Source: Paraglaciecola mesophila
GTDB lineage: Bacteria; Pseudomonadota; Gammaproteobacteria; Enterobacterales; Alteromonadaceae
Length of the DNA stretch: 64,000 nucleotides
Assembly (NCBI RefSeq): GCF_009906955.1
Contig: NZ_CP047656.1
Coordinates: forward strand, 4,215,001 to 4,279,000
Direction: 5' to 3'
Numbering within the stretch: the stretch's first letter is position 1; each line of letters opens with the position of its first letter. Of this stretch, positions 8,224 through 16,640 are shown in pieces. The notes beneath the pieces were generated by a model that saw nothing but the letters and a program-made list of their open reading frames with translations, ran no database searches and was not told the origin of the DNA. The translations under genes and the position numbers were made by a program.

Positions 8224-9129
8224 ATGGATCGGATTATTTCGCTACAAAGCTTTGTAGAGGTCGCGCATTATGGCAGTTTTACGAAGGCCGCTGAGGTCAT
8301 AGGGTTAAGTCGCTTACAAGTCACTCGGCATGTGCAAGACATAGAGCAGTGGTTAGATTTACGTTTGTTTCATCGCACTACACGTAAAGTGAGCCTGACC
8401 TTGCAAGGCGAAGAAGCACTCGAATTTGCTAAAAATATCCTCAGTTCAGTCGCCGATCTTGAAAGCCGGGCTCATAGCCACAACCATGAGTTAGTCGGGA
8501 CTATCCGTGTTGCTACGCCCATCGGTTTAGGGCAAAACTTGCTGTTCGATGTGGTAGAAGAGTTTGTTGCTTTACATCCTAAGGCGCAAATTCAGCTGGT
8601 GTTATCTGATGGGTTATCTCAATTAGTTGAGGAGCGAGTTGATATTGCTTTGCGTTACATAGACCTGCCGCATCAACAATTGATAGCAAGAAAACTAATG
8701 CATATCGATAGCGTGCTTTGCGCTTCTCCTGATTATATTGCAAAACATGTTACACAAGATTCACCACTGGAGCGGCCGAGAGACTTAGCCGCACATAATT
8801 GTCTTATCCATAGTAGCAATCATCAATGGCGTATTGTGTCAGCCACCAGCGATGAGAAAGTTCCGGTGTCAGGAAACATTCAAGCCAATGAAATGGGCAT
8901 TATTCTAAAAGCCGCCTTACGCGGGCTAGGCATAGCAAATTTGCCTTGTGACTTAGCCAATCAATATTTACGCAGTCAGGCGTTAACCCAAGTGTTGCCT
9001 GAGTATCTGGCGCCCGGACATAATTTATGGGCGGTGTATTTATCCCGTGATCATCAACAAAACGTAGTGCGTGCGTTTATCGATTTTTTAGCGCAGCGCT
9101 GGCAGGGGGATGTGACCAGAGCACAATAA
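8224..9129 (+). CDS. LysR-family transcriptional regulator
   Basis: A 301-residue LysR regulator. The N-terminal helix-turn-helix is FVEVAHYGSFTKAAEVIGLS...VTRHVQDIEQWL (residues 10-45), followed by a dimerisation helix and a substrate-binding domain (about 88-295) with the typical VDIALRYIDLP and GLGIANLPCDLA segments. It belongs to the AaeR/DmlR-like branch that begins MDRI..LQSFVEVA. Given its divergent position it probably regulates the NAD(P)-binding oxidoreductase, and perhaps itself. The effector is unknown. The start is ATG 8224. Confidence 0.87.
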   Translation: MDRIISLQSFVEVAHYGSFTKAAEVIGLSRLQVTRHVQDIEQWLDLRLFHRTTRKVSLTLQGEEALEFAKNILSSVADLESRAHSHNHELVGTIRVATPIGLGQNLLFDVVEEFVALHPKAQIQLVLSDGLSQLVEERVDIALRYIDLPHQQLIARKLMHIDSVLCASPDYIAKHVTQDSPLERPRDLAAHNCLIHSSNHQWRIVSATSDEKVPVSGNIQANEMGIILKAALRGLGIANLPCDLANQYLRSQALTQVLPEYLAPGHNLWAVYLSRDHQQNVVRAFIDFLAQRWQGDVTRAQ

Positions 9130-9274
9130 CTAAGGGGAAAGTGGCATGCTCTGCGGTGGGTATAATGCTTAAAATGGAACTTGAACTTTTGTGAGCATCG
9201 CAGCTTCTAACCCTAGTCAACTTTACCTTATGGGCTTTAGGCTTAGCATTATACGTATGAATAAAAGGACATTT

Positions 9275-9514
9275 ATGATGAATGCAAATCCACGATATTT
9301 AAAACATTCGGCCACGTTCGCTCTGTTAGTACTCGCCCTATCGGCATGTACCAACAAGCAACTGTATAAAGTAGGGCAGTCTTATCAGAAAAGTGAGTGC
9401 GAGCGCGCAGCACTGTCTGATGTGCAATTTAGAGACTGTAAAAACATCGAAGCAAAACGGTTTGAAGAGTATGAACGTGAACGCCAAGAAGCGTTAGATA
9501 CTGATAAACTCTAG
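9275..9514 (+). CDS. Small lipoprotein of unknown function
   Basis: A 79-residue lipoprotein. The start at ATG 9275 has AAAGGA six bases upstream and yields MMNANPRYLKHSATFALLVL then ALSAC, a normal lipobox with the acylated cysteine near residue 25. The mature part is short, charged and helical (KSECERAALSDVQFRDCKN, then an E/R-rich tail) with two further cysteines that could be disulfide-linked. I recognise no family beyond a general small outer-membrane lipoprotein. A TATAAT-like -10 at 9161-9166 and an inverted repeat (9160-9169 / 9245-9254) lie upstream, and a strong terminator lies downstream. Confidence 0.65.
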   Translation: MMNANPRYLKHSATFALLVLALSACTNKQLYKVGQSYQKSECERAALSDVQFRDCKNIEAKRFEEYERERQEALDTDKL

Positions 9515-9621
9515 TTTCTTCGTTTAGTCTTAGTTTTTAGTTTTGTGGGAATGCGCAGACGTAAGCAACAAATTATGTGAGCCTCTTTTATAGCCTCACG
9601 TAATTTGAATTTAGGATTTGT

Positions 9622-9658
9622 ATTCAGGGCGCTGTAAAACAGCCCCTGAATCGTTTTT
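9622..9658 (+). terminator. Rho-independent terminator after the small lipoprotein gene
   Basis: ATTCAGGG-c-GCTGT (9622-9635) pairs with ACAGC-CCCTGAAT across a three-base loop, with one bulge, and is followed by TTTTT. It separates the convergent lipoprotein and cti genes. Confidence 0.82.
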
Positions 9659-9678
9659 ATTGGTATCGATTATACGCC

Positions 9679-12075
9679 TTAGCGATTCTCTAAGCGGTTG
9701 TAATCTAACAGGCCACCTTCAATCGGACTATGCTTCATAAAGGTTTGATTGAGTTTATCACTGAATTGCCAAAAATCTTTTGCTGTCCGTCGTACTGCAA
9801 ATAAATCTAGGAATGCTTGGTAATCTTGTTCACTTTTGATCTGTTGAGCTTTAGCTACTAATTTGGCTAAATCAGTTTCTTTGACTCGCCAGAATACATC
9901 AGGGTAACTGCCGAGTAATCCATGCACTAGGGTCACATCATCGTTAGCGTAGTCTCTGTTTGCATCTTCAGAAAACAAGCTGTTGACATTGAAGTGTGCG
10001 CTGTTGCGTACCAGGGTGAAAATTTCAGGCTCGTCACTATCTGTGGGCAGGACCATGATCATACTTAATTCAGGTAAAATTGAGGCGCTGGTACCTTTGA
10101 TATTTGCTAGCTGCCCAAGCAGAGCTTTACTGTTGTCGCCTAATTCACTGTCTTGTAGCCGGTAACGGTTGGGTTGTACATCTTTCACGTGTTCAGCAAA
10201 AATACTGTACAATTCTTTTTTATGATCCTTGGTGGTAAATTGTATGCCGCTAGGCTGATCAAAAGGGTTTATTTTTCCTTCCACAAACTCAGTTAATTCT
10301 GGCCCTGCGTGTTGATACCAAGAAGCCAATTCTTTGTGACGTGTGTCTGGAGGTAAAAACGCTAAGAAGTTTGATTCACCTTCCATGCGTAAAAAATCCA
10401 TATACAGACGTGTCATTAACTGATGGCCGTAATTTCCATACACATCAAAGCCGGCAACCAACAAGTAATGTATGCGCTCAAGTAAGGCATAATCAATAAC
10501 CCAAGCTGTTTTAGGTGGTTTGCCCACTAAGCCTTTAATCACAGTGGCATTATCAAAGTGACGAAACACAGTTAACGTTGCATTGTCATTGTCGCCGTCT
10601 CCGGCCCATATATCCTTTTCGGTAAAATGTTGGCCGTCTTCCAACGCTGTGGCCATAAATTTGTTCCTTGCGCGCATGTAGTCACCTTGGCGTGATGCAT
10701 ACTCAAGCCAAGTAACTGCTAACGCGGTGCTTTCATGTTCAGCCGGTAAGCGCAGGTTGTTTTTCTGAGATTCGTAAAAATCACTGATTTTTGGTGAATC
10801 AACTACTTCGGGTTTAACAAAGTATACCCAGAAGCGATCATTGATCACGTTTAATGCGACTTGGCCGCGACAAACAGGCCCTTTGATGTATCCCATTATG
10901 GTATTTTGTGCCCGCTCTAGCATAAAGCGATAGCGCGAATTCTCAGGGAGTTGCGTGAACGCGGTTAGCGGGTTCGCCGCCACTTTTGGTTTATAGCTGG
11001 GTAATTCAGTGACGCGATAGTCAGCATCGACAAACCACTTCTGCCATTTATCTGTGAGTTCCTGATGAATAGCATAGGGCTGGTGTGTTTTGTTAACTAT
11101 GGTCGACATGACGGGCTGCAAGCGATAATAAACCCGTGCTACACCTGGATCGTCAAACGGGCGACGGCTAGGAATGACATCAATAGCTTGCCCTGAAGGG
11201 GTTTTAGAACGTACAAGGTTGAAAAAGGTAGGTTGCGTATCCGGCTCGGTTATTTCACTGAAATACAAATGAGAGCTAAACAAATGTTCGTAAATATAGC
11301 GGGCACTTAGCTGCATCTTTAAGCTGTCGCCATTTAAAAACTGCTCTAACGCATCTACCGCTTGTGCTTGCGCGTCAGTTAACGGTGCGCGGGCAGGCAT
11401 GTATGCACCGCTGTCTATCCATGACATTAGAATATTATGCTCTGCGTCAGTTAGCTCTGGCAGCGCGTATGGCATGCCACCGAAGGCTTGGCTTTTGGCA
11501 TAGCCGTCAAATTCAGCAATGGTAGGACATTGCTGGCTTCGATCGATAGAGACATCGAATCGTTCGTCCAACAATTTTTCATCAGGTAGCGGATGTTGCT
11601 TTTTAAGCATTAGCATTTTAGCTAAAACAGACGATTGTGTGTTGGCTCTTGGGCTTTGTTCACGTTCATTTAGAACAGGATAAAAGCCGCGATAACGCCA
11701 TTGCTTGGCGCCTAATGCATCCATGAACAAACGATTGGGCGTGGCGGCAAGAATACGTGAGCCATGGTAAACCATTTCTTTATTAGCCCCTCGTTCAATC
11801 CCTTCGGGTGAACTCATTTTTAGCTGACAGGGCGCATCGTAGCAAGCATGACATACCACGCAACGGCCTTCGATTACGGGGGCGACCTTTGTTTGATAAA
11901 AGCTGGTTGCCGGGCTTTCAAGGGTAGCTTGGGTGACACTTGCTGCGGCACGGTTTTCAGTGTTTTCGTGGCCGTAAAGCTTGTTGAAATCTAGATTTGC
12001 AATGGTCGCGCAACCGGAACATACAAGAATGACGGCGATGAATATTTTAATCCATCTAGAGTGTGTGTTTTGCAT
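9679..12075 (-). CDS. cti: Fatty acid cis/trans isomerase (c-type haem protein)
   Basis: A 798-residue protein matching Cti of Pseudomonas and Vibrio, the periplasmic haem enzyme that converts cis-unsaturated membrane fatty acids to trans under solvent, heat or salt stress without new lipid synthesis. The N-terminus has a hydrophobic export signal (IFIAVILVCSGC, possibly lipidated at Cys22). The c-type haem site is CVVCH at residues 72-76, with CHACYDAPC right after it. The length is close to that of known Cti proteins. The start ATG 12075 has only a weak ribosome site (TGGAC). It is monocistronic; no regulator is adjacent. In marine bacteria this would serve rapid membrane rigidification. 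Confidence 0.9.
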   Translation of the reverse strand: MQNTHSRWIKIFIAVILVCSGCATIANLDFNKLYGHENTENRAAASVTQATLESPATSFYQTKVAPVIEGRCVVCHACYDAPCQLKMSSPEGIERGANKEMVYHGSRILAATPNRLFMDALGAKQWRYRGFYPVLNEREQSPRANTQSSVLAKMLMLKKQHPLPDEKLLDERFDVSIDRSQQCPTIAEFDGYAKSQAFGGMPYALPELTDAEHNILMSWIDSGAYMPARAPLTDAQAQAVDALEQFLNGDSLKMQLSARYIYEHLFSSHLYFSEITEPDTQPTFFNLVRSKTPSGQAIDVIPSRRPFDDPGVARVYYRLQPVMSTIVNKTHQPYAIHQELTDKWQKWFVDADYRVTELPSYKPKVAANPLTAFTQLPENSRYRFMLERAQNTIMGYIKGPVCRGQVALNVINDRFWVYFVKPEVVDSPKISDFYESQKNNLRLPAEHESTALAVTWLEYASRQGDYMRARNKFMATALEDGQHFTEKDIWAGDGDNDNATLTVFRHFDNATVIKGLVGKPPKTAWVIDYALLERIHYLLVAGFDVYGNYGHQLMTRLYMDFLRMEGESNFLAFLPPDTRHKELASWYQHAGPELTEFVEGKINPFDQPSGIQFTTKDHKKELYSIFAEHVKDVQPNRYRLQDSELGDNSKALLGQLANIKGTSASILPELSMIMVLPTDSDEPEIFTLVRNSAHFNVNSLFSEDANRDYANDDVTLVHGLLGSYPDVFWRVKETDLAKLVAKAQQIKSEQDYQAFLDLFAVRRTAKDFWQFSDKLNQTFMKHSPIEGGLLDYNRLENR

Positions 12076-12326
12076 ATGAGTCCATTGGGGCAGTCACGTT
12101 AATTTCCATTGAAAATAACGCGTAAAGAGTGGATAGCTGTTTTTGGCACGCAGTTTATCTTGTACAGTGCTGCAACTCAACTTTGGAATACCCAGTATGG
12201 GTGTTTCAGGGCGGGTGAGTCAGTGAGTTCGGGCTGTTTTGGAGCTAGGGTGTTGCCACCTTTGTTGACAGGAATGGTAAAAACAGGAACCCTACCGAAA
12301 GGTAGTTAACAGGCGTTTAATTGATT

Positions 12327-13625
12327 ATGGTTCGTGAAGGCAAGATGACATCGGTAATGGGGCATATGCTCATTATCATATTGGCGGGGGAGCTCATTTT
12401 TGCATTGCCGTTTCATTTAGCGCGCTTTTTTCGTCCTACCTTTTTACAGGCATTTGGACTTACCAATACTCAGTTAGGTGATATTTTTGCAGTCTATGGC
12501 GTTGTGGCCATGTTGTCTTATTTCCCTGGTGGCATCATCGCCGATAAATACCCCCCAAATCGATTAATGAGTTTTTCTCTGCTAGCCACTGCGCTAGGCG
12601 GGTTATATTTACTTAGCGGCCCCAGCCATTTTGGACTCACATTACTTTTCGCCTACTGGGGAGCGACCACTGTTTTAGTTTTTTGGGCGGCTATGATCAA
12701 AGCCACTCGGCTTTCCGCTCCTTCTCATCGCCAAGGGTTTGCTTTTGGTTTGCTCGACGGTGGGCGTGGCCTAGCTGCGAGTTTATTCGCGAGTGTGGGA
12801 ATATTGCTGCTAAGTTTTGGCACGTTTAACCCACAGGGCGACTTCAGTAACGCAGGAGAAGCATTTGATGCTATGCGTTTGCTTATTCTCTATTACACAG
12901 TTTTGACGGCACTCGCGGCAGGCCTAACTTGGTTTTTTGTTAGTGTGCAAGCTGAGTCGGGCGCAAACGATGATATTCAACTTCAAGAACAACCCTTACC
13001 AGCTTCATCATTAGGTTCAACGCTCATTAACCCTTTAGTTTGGCTGCAGGGGGGTATCGTCATTTGTGCGTATTGTGGTTATAAAGCGCTGGATAATTAC
13101 AGTCTATTCGTGGTGCAACATTATGGATGGTCGCAGGTAGAAGGGGCGCAATTTATTACGTTCTCAAGCTATATGCGCCCGGTGGCCGCGCTTGTCGCTG
13201 GAATGCTCGCAGACCGCTTACGCACCAGTAAAATGACTTACTTTTTATTTGCCGCACTCGGGCTGGTGTTTGTCGGTATTGCTTGGATGACACATTTTAA
13301 TGCGGCAATAACCTTAGTGTTGGCGATGTTGCTATTTACTTTTTTTGCGGTTTTCGCCTTACGGGGAATTTATTTCGCACTGGTGGATGAGAGTCAGATA
13401 CGTATGGGAGCAACAGGCACAGCAGTGGGGATCATATCGGTGCTTGGGTTTACGCCTGATATATTCTTCGCTTCGATTTCAGGGCGGATGTTAGATGCGG
13501 GGCAAGAGGGCTTTGGATACTATTTTCTATTTGTGGCCGGCATAATGTTTGTCGGCTGTCTTTGCGCTTTACTGTTAGCGTTAAAGGTTAATAAAATACG
13601 CAAGCTTCAAGCTGCAAGCGCCTAA
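12327..13625 (+). CDS. MFS transporter of unknown substrate
   Basis: A 432-residue major facilitator with about twelve predicted helices and a hydrophilic central loop (around residues 215-235, ESGANDDIQLQEQPLPASS). The N-terminal half has the family loop motif GGIIADKYPPNRLM between helices 2 and 3; the second half repeats it as AGMLADRLRTSK. It resembles nitrate/nitrite- or sugar-phosphate-like single-component MFS proteins only in general terms, so no substrate is assigned. ATG 12327 is used; ATG 12345 with GAAGG just upstream is an equally possible start, and TTG 12321 is unlikely. The next gene, glpT, is another carrier but is 150 bases away with its own upstream region. Confidence 0.78.
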   Translation: MVREGKMTSVMGHMLIIILAGELIFALPFHLARFFRPTFLQAFGLTNTQLGDIFAVYGVVAMLSYFPGGIIADKYPPNRLMSFSLLATALGGLYLLSGPSHFGLTLLFAYWGATTVLVFWAAMIKATRLSAPSHRQGFAFGLLDGGRGLAASLFASVGILLLSFGTFNPQGDFSNAGEAFDAMRLLILYYTVLTALAAGLTWFFVSVQAESGANDDIQLQEQPLPASSLGSTLINPLVWLQGGIVICAYCGYKALDNYSLFVVQHYGWSQVEGAQFITFSSYMRPVAALVAGMLADRLRTSKMTYFLFAALGLVFVGIAWMTHFNAAITLVLAMLLFTFFAVFALRGIYFALVDESQIRMGATGTAVGIISVLGFTPDIFFASISGRMLDAGQEGFGYYFLFVAGIMFVGCLCALLLALKVNKIRKLQAASA

Positions 13626-13777
13626 AACCATTGGAAGCTGTTTTTTTACTCCGACAATATAATCCACAATAAAACGGTTTTACCCGCCCAAAAGCGGTTA
13701 AATTGTCATGTTCGTAACATATCATTGACGCTGAACATCTGGTTTAATTAGTAAAATTATAAGTAAAAAGTAAATCT

Positions 13778-15127
13778 ATGTTCGGTATTTTTAAACCTGC
13801 TTTACACCAACCTCGACTCCCTAAAGAAGAAATAGATAAAGAATATAAAGTCCTGCGATGGCAAGTCTTTATTGGTATTTTTGTGGGATATGCTGGCTAC
13901 TATCTAGTGCGCAAAAACTTCTCATTGGCGATGCCTTTTCTGATTGAAGAGCAAGGCTTTACCAAAGGACAATTAGGCATTGCTCTGTCGGCCGTATCGA
14001 TTGCTTACGGACTGAGTAAATTCTTAATGGGCAGTGTGTCTGATCGCAGTAACCCTCGTTACTTTTTGATGACTGGTTTGTTGATATCCTCAGGCGTGAT
14101 GTTTCTATTCGGTTTCGCTGATTGGGCCACCCAGAGTGTGGCCAGTATATTCATTCTACTGTTTATCAATGGTTGGGCTCAAGGTATGGGCTGGCCTGCT
14201 TGTGGGCGCACTATGGTGCATTGGTACTCAGGAAATGAGCGAGGCCAAACGGTATCGTTTTGGAATATTGCTCACAATGTGGGGGGCGGTTTAATCGGCC
14301 CTTTGTTTATTTTGGGTATGGCTTGGTTTAATGACTGGCACAGCGCATTTTATGTGCCCGCTGTTGCGGCAACCTTGATTGCTGTGTTTATATACTTTGT
14401 GATGCGCGATACGCCGCAGTCTTGCGGGTTGCCGCCTATAGAGGAATACCGTAATGACTATCCTGCACAGTATTCAAAAAGCCACGAAGTAGAGCTCACA
14501 GCCAAGCAAATATTCATGCAATTTGTACTGAACAACAAATTGTTATGGTGCATAGCTGTAGCAAATGCGTTTGTATATTTAATTCGTTACGGTGTGCTTG
14601 ATTGGGCGCCGACCTATTTATACGAAGTGAAAGACTTCTCATTCGACAAAAGCTCTTGGGCTTATTTCGCTTATGAGTGGGCGGGCATTCCTGGGACCCT
14701 ATTATGCGGCTGGATTAGTGATCGTTGGTTTAAAGGACGCCGCGCGCCCGCTGCTATCTTGTACATGTTATTAGTGCTAGTGGCTGTGGTAATTTATTGG
14801 CTGAACCCTGCAGGTAACCCAACTATTGATATTGTAGCGTTAATGGCAATCGGTTTTCTTATTTACGGCCCCGTGATGCTGATTGGTTTATTTGCCCTAG
14901 AATTGGTGCCTAAAAAGGCCGCAGGCACTGCTGCCGGCCTGACCGGATTATTCGGTTATTTAGGTGGCGCCGTTGTCGCTAATATTGCCTTGGGGTACAC
15001 AGTTGATCATTTCGGTTGGGATGGCGGTTTTGTACTATTAGTCGGTGGATGTATTGGCGCTATTCTGCTCATTGCTTTGACGTTAAAGCATGAAGTTGCG
15101 CATGAAAGTCATCAGCGAGAAGCTTAA
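13778..15127 (+). CDS. glpT: sn-Glycerol-3-phosphate:phosphate antiporter
   Basis: A 449-residue MFS antiporter of the organophosphate:Pi family that imports glycerol-3-phosphate in exchange for phosphate across the inner membrane. It follows E. coli GlpT almost throughout: the start (FKPALHQPRLP), the signature MGSVSDRSNPR, GWAQGMGWPACGRTMVHW, and MRDTPQSCGLPPIEEY. The two substrate-phosphate arginines of E. coli GlpT (Arg45 and Arg269) correspond to Arg45 here (YYLVRKNF) and Arg270 (YLIRYGVLDWAP). No glpQ, glpD or glpK is adjacent, so it is a free-standing transporter gene. A terminator follows. Confidence 0.95.
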   Translation: MFGIFKPALHQPRLPKEEIDKEYKVLRWQVFIGIFVGYAGYYLVRKNFSLAMPFLIEEQGFTKGQLGIALSAVSIAYGLSKFLMGSVSDRSNPRYFLMTGLLISSGVMFLFGFADWATQSVASIFILLFINGWAQGMGWPACGRTMVHWYSGNERGQTVSFWNIAHNVGGGLIGPLFILGMAWFNDWHSAFYVPAVAATLIAVFIYFVMRDTPQSCGLPPIEEYRNDYPAQYSKSHEVELTAKQIFMQFVLNNKLLWCIAVANAFVYLIRYGVLDWAPTYLYEVKDFSFDKSSWAYFAYEWAGIPGTLLCGWISDRWFKGRRAPAAILYMLLVLVAVVIYWLNPAGNPTIDIVALMAIGFLIYGPVMLIGLFALELVPKKAAGTAAGLTGLFGYLGGAVVANIALGYTVDHFGWDGGFVLLVGGCIGAILLIALTLKHEVAHESHQREA

Positions 15128-15152
15128 GGGCTGCCGTTTATCACCAATTGCA

Positions 15153-15184
15153 GCATGGTGAGGCGCTTGTCTCACTATGCTTTT
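15153..15184 (+). terminator. Terminator after glpT
   Basis: GCATGGTGAG (15153-15162) pairs with CTCACTATGC (15171-15180), with one non-Watson-Crick position, and TTTT follows directly, 26 bases after the glpT stop. Confidence 0.7.
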
Positions 15185-15456
15185 AGCAAGCTCGCGCTGA
15201 AATCATATCTTCAGAAAAAATCGTAGTCAGGTGTGGCAGAGCGTTCGTATCGGCTGAGTATCTGATTTTTGCGGTTTGTTACAGATTTTCTTTGTCTTTG
15301 AATGCGCCTGACCCCTTGATATATCTATGGTATCTCGCGCAGGCTGTCATGAAAATGCAATAATATATCTACCTAGTTAGCTAAACGCCTGAACATTCAT
15401 GACATTTCATTGGCAAAGCGATAAGCTAAGGGGGTATTTAAAGTGGAAAAACAAAC
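15185..15456. other. Non-coding region upstream of the FabH-like gene
   Basis: About 270 bases with no gene I can support. It is AT-rich near 15310-15375 (TTGATATATCTATGG and ATAATATATCTACC), where the promoter for the following ketoacyl synthase probably lies. Confidence 0.45.
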
Positions 15457-16581
15457 ATGACAAATTCTGTAGTGATCAGTGGTTCAGGATTATGGAATCC
15501 TCCACACAGCATTTCAAACGAAGAGTTAGTAGATGCTTACAATGCGTATGCGACGCAGTTTAATCAACAAAACGCCCATGAGATTGAGTCGGGCTCTGTG
15601 ACAGCAAAGCCGTTATCCAGTGCCGAATTTATTCAGAAGGCCTCAGGCATACGCAGCCGTTATTGTTACATGAAAGATGGCGTACTTGATATTAATCGGA
15701 TGCGCCCTGCCATTCCTGAGCGTGCAGAAGACGCCTTATCTGATCAAGCTGAAATGGCAATTAATGCAGCTAAATTGGCCCTTGAAGCGGCAAATAAAAG
15801 CGCTGATGATATCGACGTAGTGATTGTATCTTGTGCCTATACGCAGCGTTCGTACCCTGCTTTAGCCATTGAAGTGCAAGAAGCTCTTGGCATTAAAGGA
15901 TTTGGTTTTGATATGCTGGTGGCGTGTTCAGCGGCGACGTTTGCGTTGCATCGCGCCTATGAAATGATCAGTGCAGGCACAGCGAAAGGTGTGTTGGTGA
16001 TTAACCCTGAACTAACCTCACCGCAAGTTAATTATTGTGATCGTGACAGCCATTTTATTTTTGGTGATGTATCAACCGCTATGGTAGTGGAACATGCTGA
16101 TACGGCAACATCAGAACATGTGTTCGATATTTTAAGTACTAAAGCGGTCACTCAGTACTCGAATAACATTCGCTCAAACTTTGGGTATGTTAGCCGGGCG
16201 AATGATGTTGACCCTTACGGTGCTGATAAACTGTTCCATCAGGAAGGGCGCAAAGTTTTCAAAGAAGTTTGTCCTATGGCAGCACAACATATTAGCGAAC
16301 ACCTTGCGCGCCATGAATTAACCAGCGCAGATGTGAAGCGTTGGTGGTTGCACCAAGCAAACATCAACATGAATAGCCTTATCAGTAAAAAATTACTGGG
16401 TCGTGAAGCGACCCTAGAAGAAGCGCCAATCGTACTTGATCGATACGCTAATACCGCCTCTGCTGGTTCCATTATCGCGTTTAATTTGTACCATAAAGAC
16501 TTGCAAGCAGGTGACTATGGCTTGCTGTGCTCATTTGGCGCAGGTTACTCTATTGGCAGTTTATTGGTAAGAAAAAGGTAA
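15457..16581 (+). CDS. Beta-ketoacyl-ACP synthase III-like condensing enzyme
   Basis: A 374-residue thiolase-fold condensing enzyme of the FabH group, longer than E. coli FabH (317). The catalytic triad is visible: Cys157 in LVACSAATF, His299 in WWLHQANINMN and Asn332 in RYANTASAGS. The insertion near residues 35-60 and the phrase KASGIRSRYCYMKDG resemble the PA3286-type enzymes of Pseudomonas, which feed medium-chain acyl-CoA into fatty acid synthesis, rather than housekeeping FabH. Its acyl specificity is therefore likely longer than acetyl, an inference from resemblance. It lies just before prsK but is separated by 59 bases and is not clearly co-transcribed. Confidence 0.85.
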   Translation: MTNSVVISGSGLWNPPHSISNEELVDAYNAYATQFNQQNAHEIESGSVTAKPLSSAEFIQKASGIRSRYCYMKDGVLDINRMRPAIPERAEDALSDQAEMAINAAKLALEAANKSADDIDVVIVSCAYTQRSYPALAIEVQEALGIKGFGFDMLVACSAATFALHRAYEMISAGTAKGVLVINPELTSPQVNYCDRDSHFIFGDVSTAMVVEHADTATSEHVFDILSTKAVTQYSNNIRSNFGYVSRANDVDPYGADKLFHQEGRKVFKEVCPMAAQHISEHLARHELTSADVKRWWLHQANINMNSLISKKLLGREATLEEAPIVLDRYANTASAGSIIAFNLYHKDLQAGDYGLLCSFGAGYSIGSLLVRKR

Positions 16582-16640
16582 TTTTGTAACGTCGAGACGT
16601 TCAAATACGACAAGAAAAATAACGTCGAGGACACATCACT

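Noticed and set aside
9141..9158. TGGCAT...TGCG as a sigma-54 promoter before the small lipoprotein
   Set aside because: Only eight bases separate the GG and GC pairs; sigma-54 needs ten.
12109..12309. 66-residue frame between cti and the MFS gene
   Set aside because: TTG start with no ribosome site, no recognisable motif, and a composition unlike a coding region.
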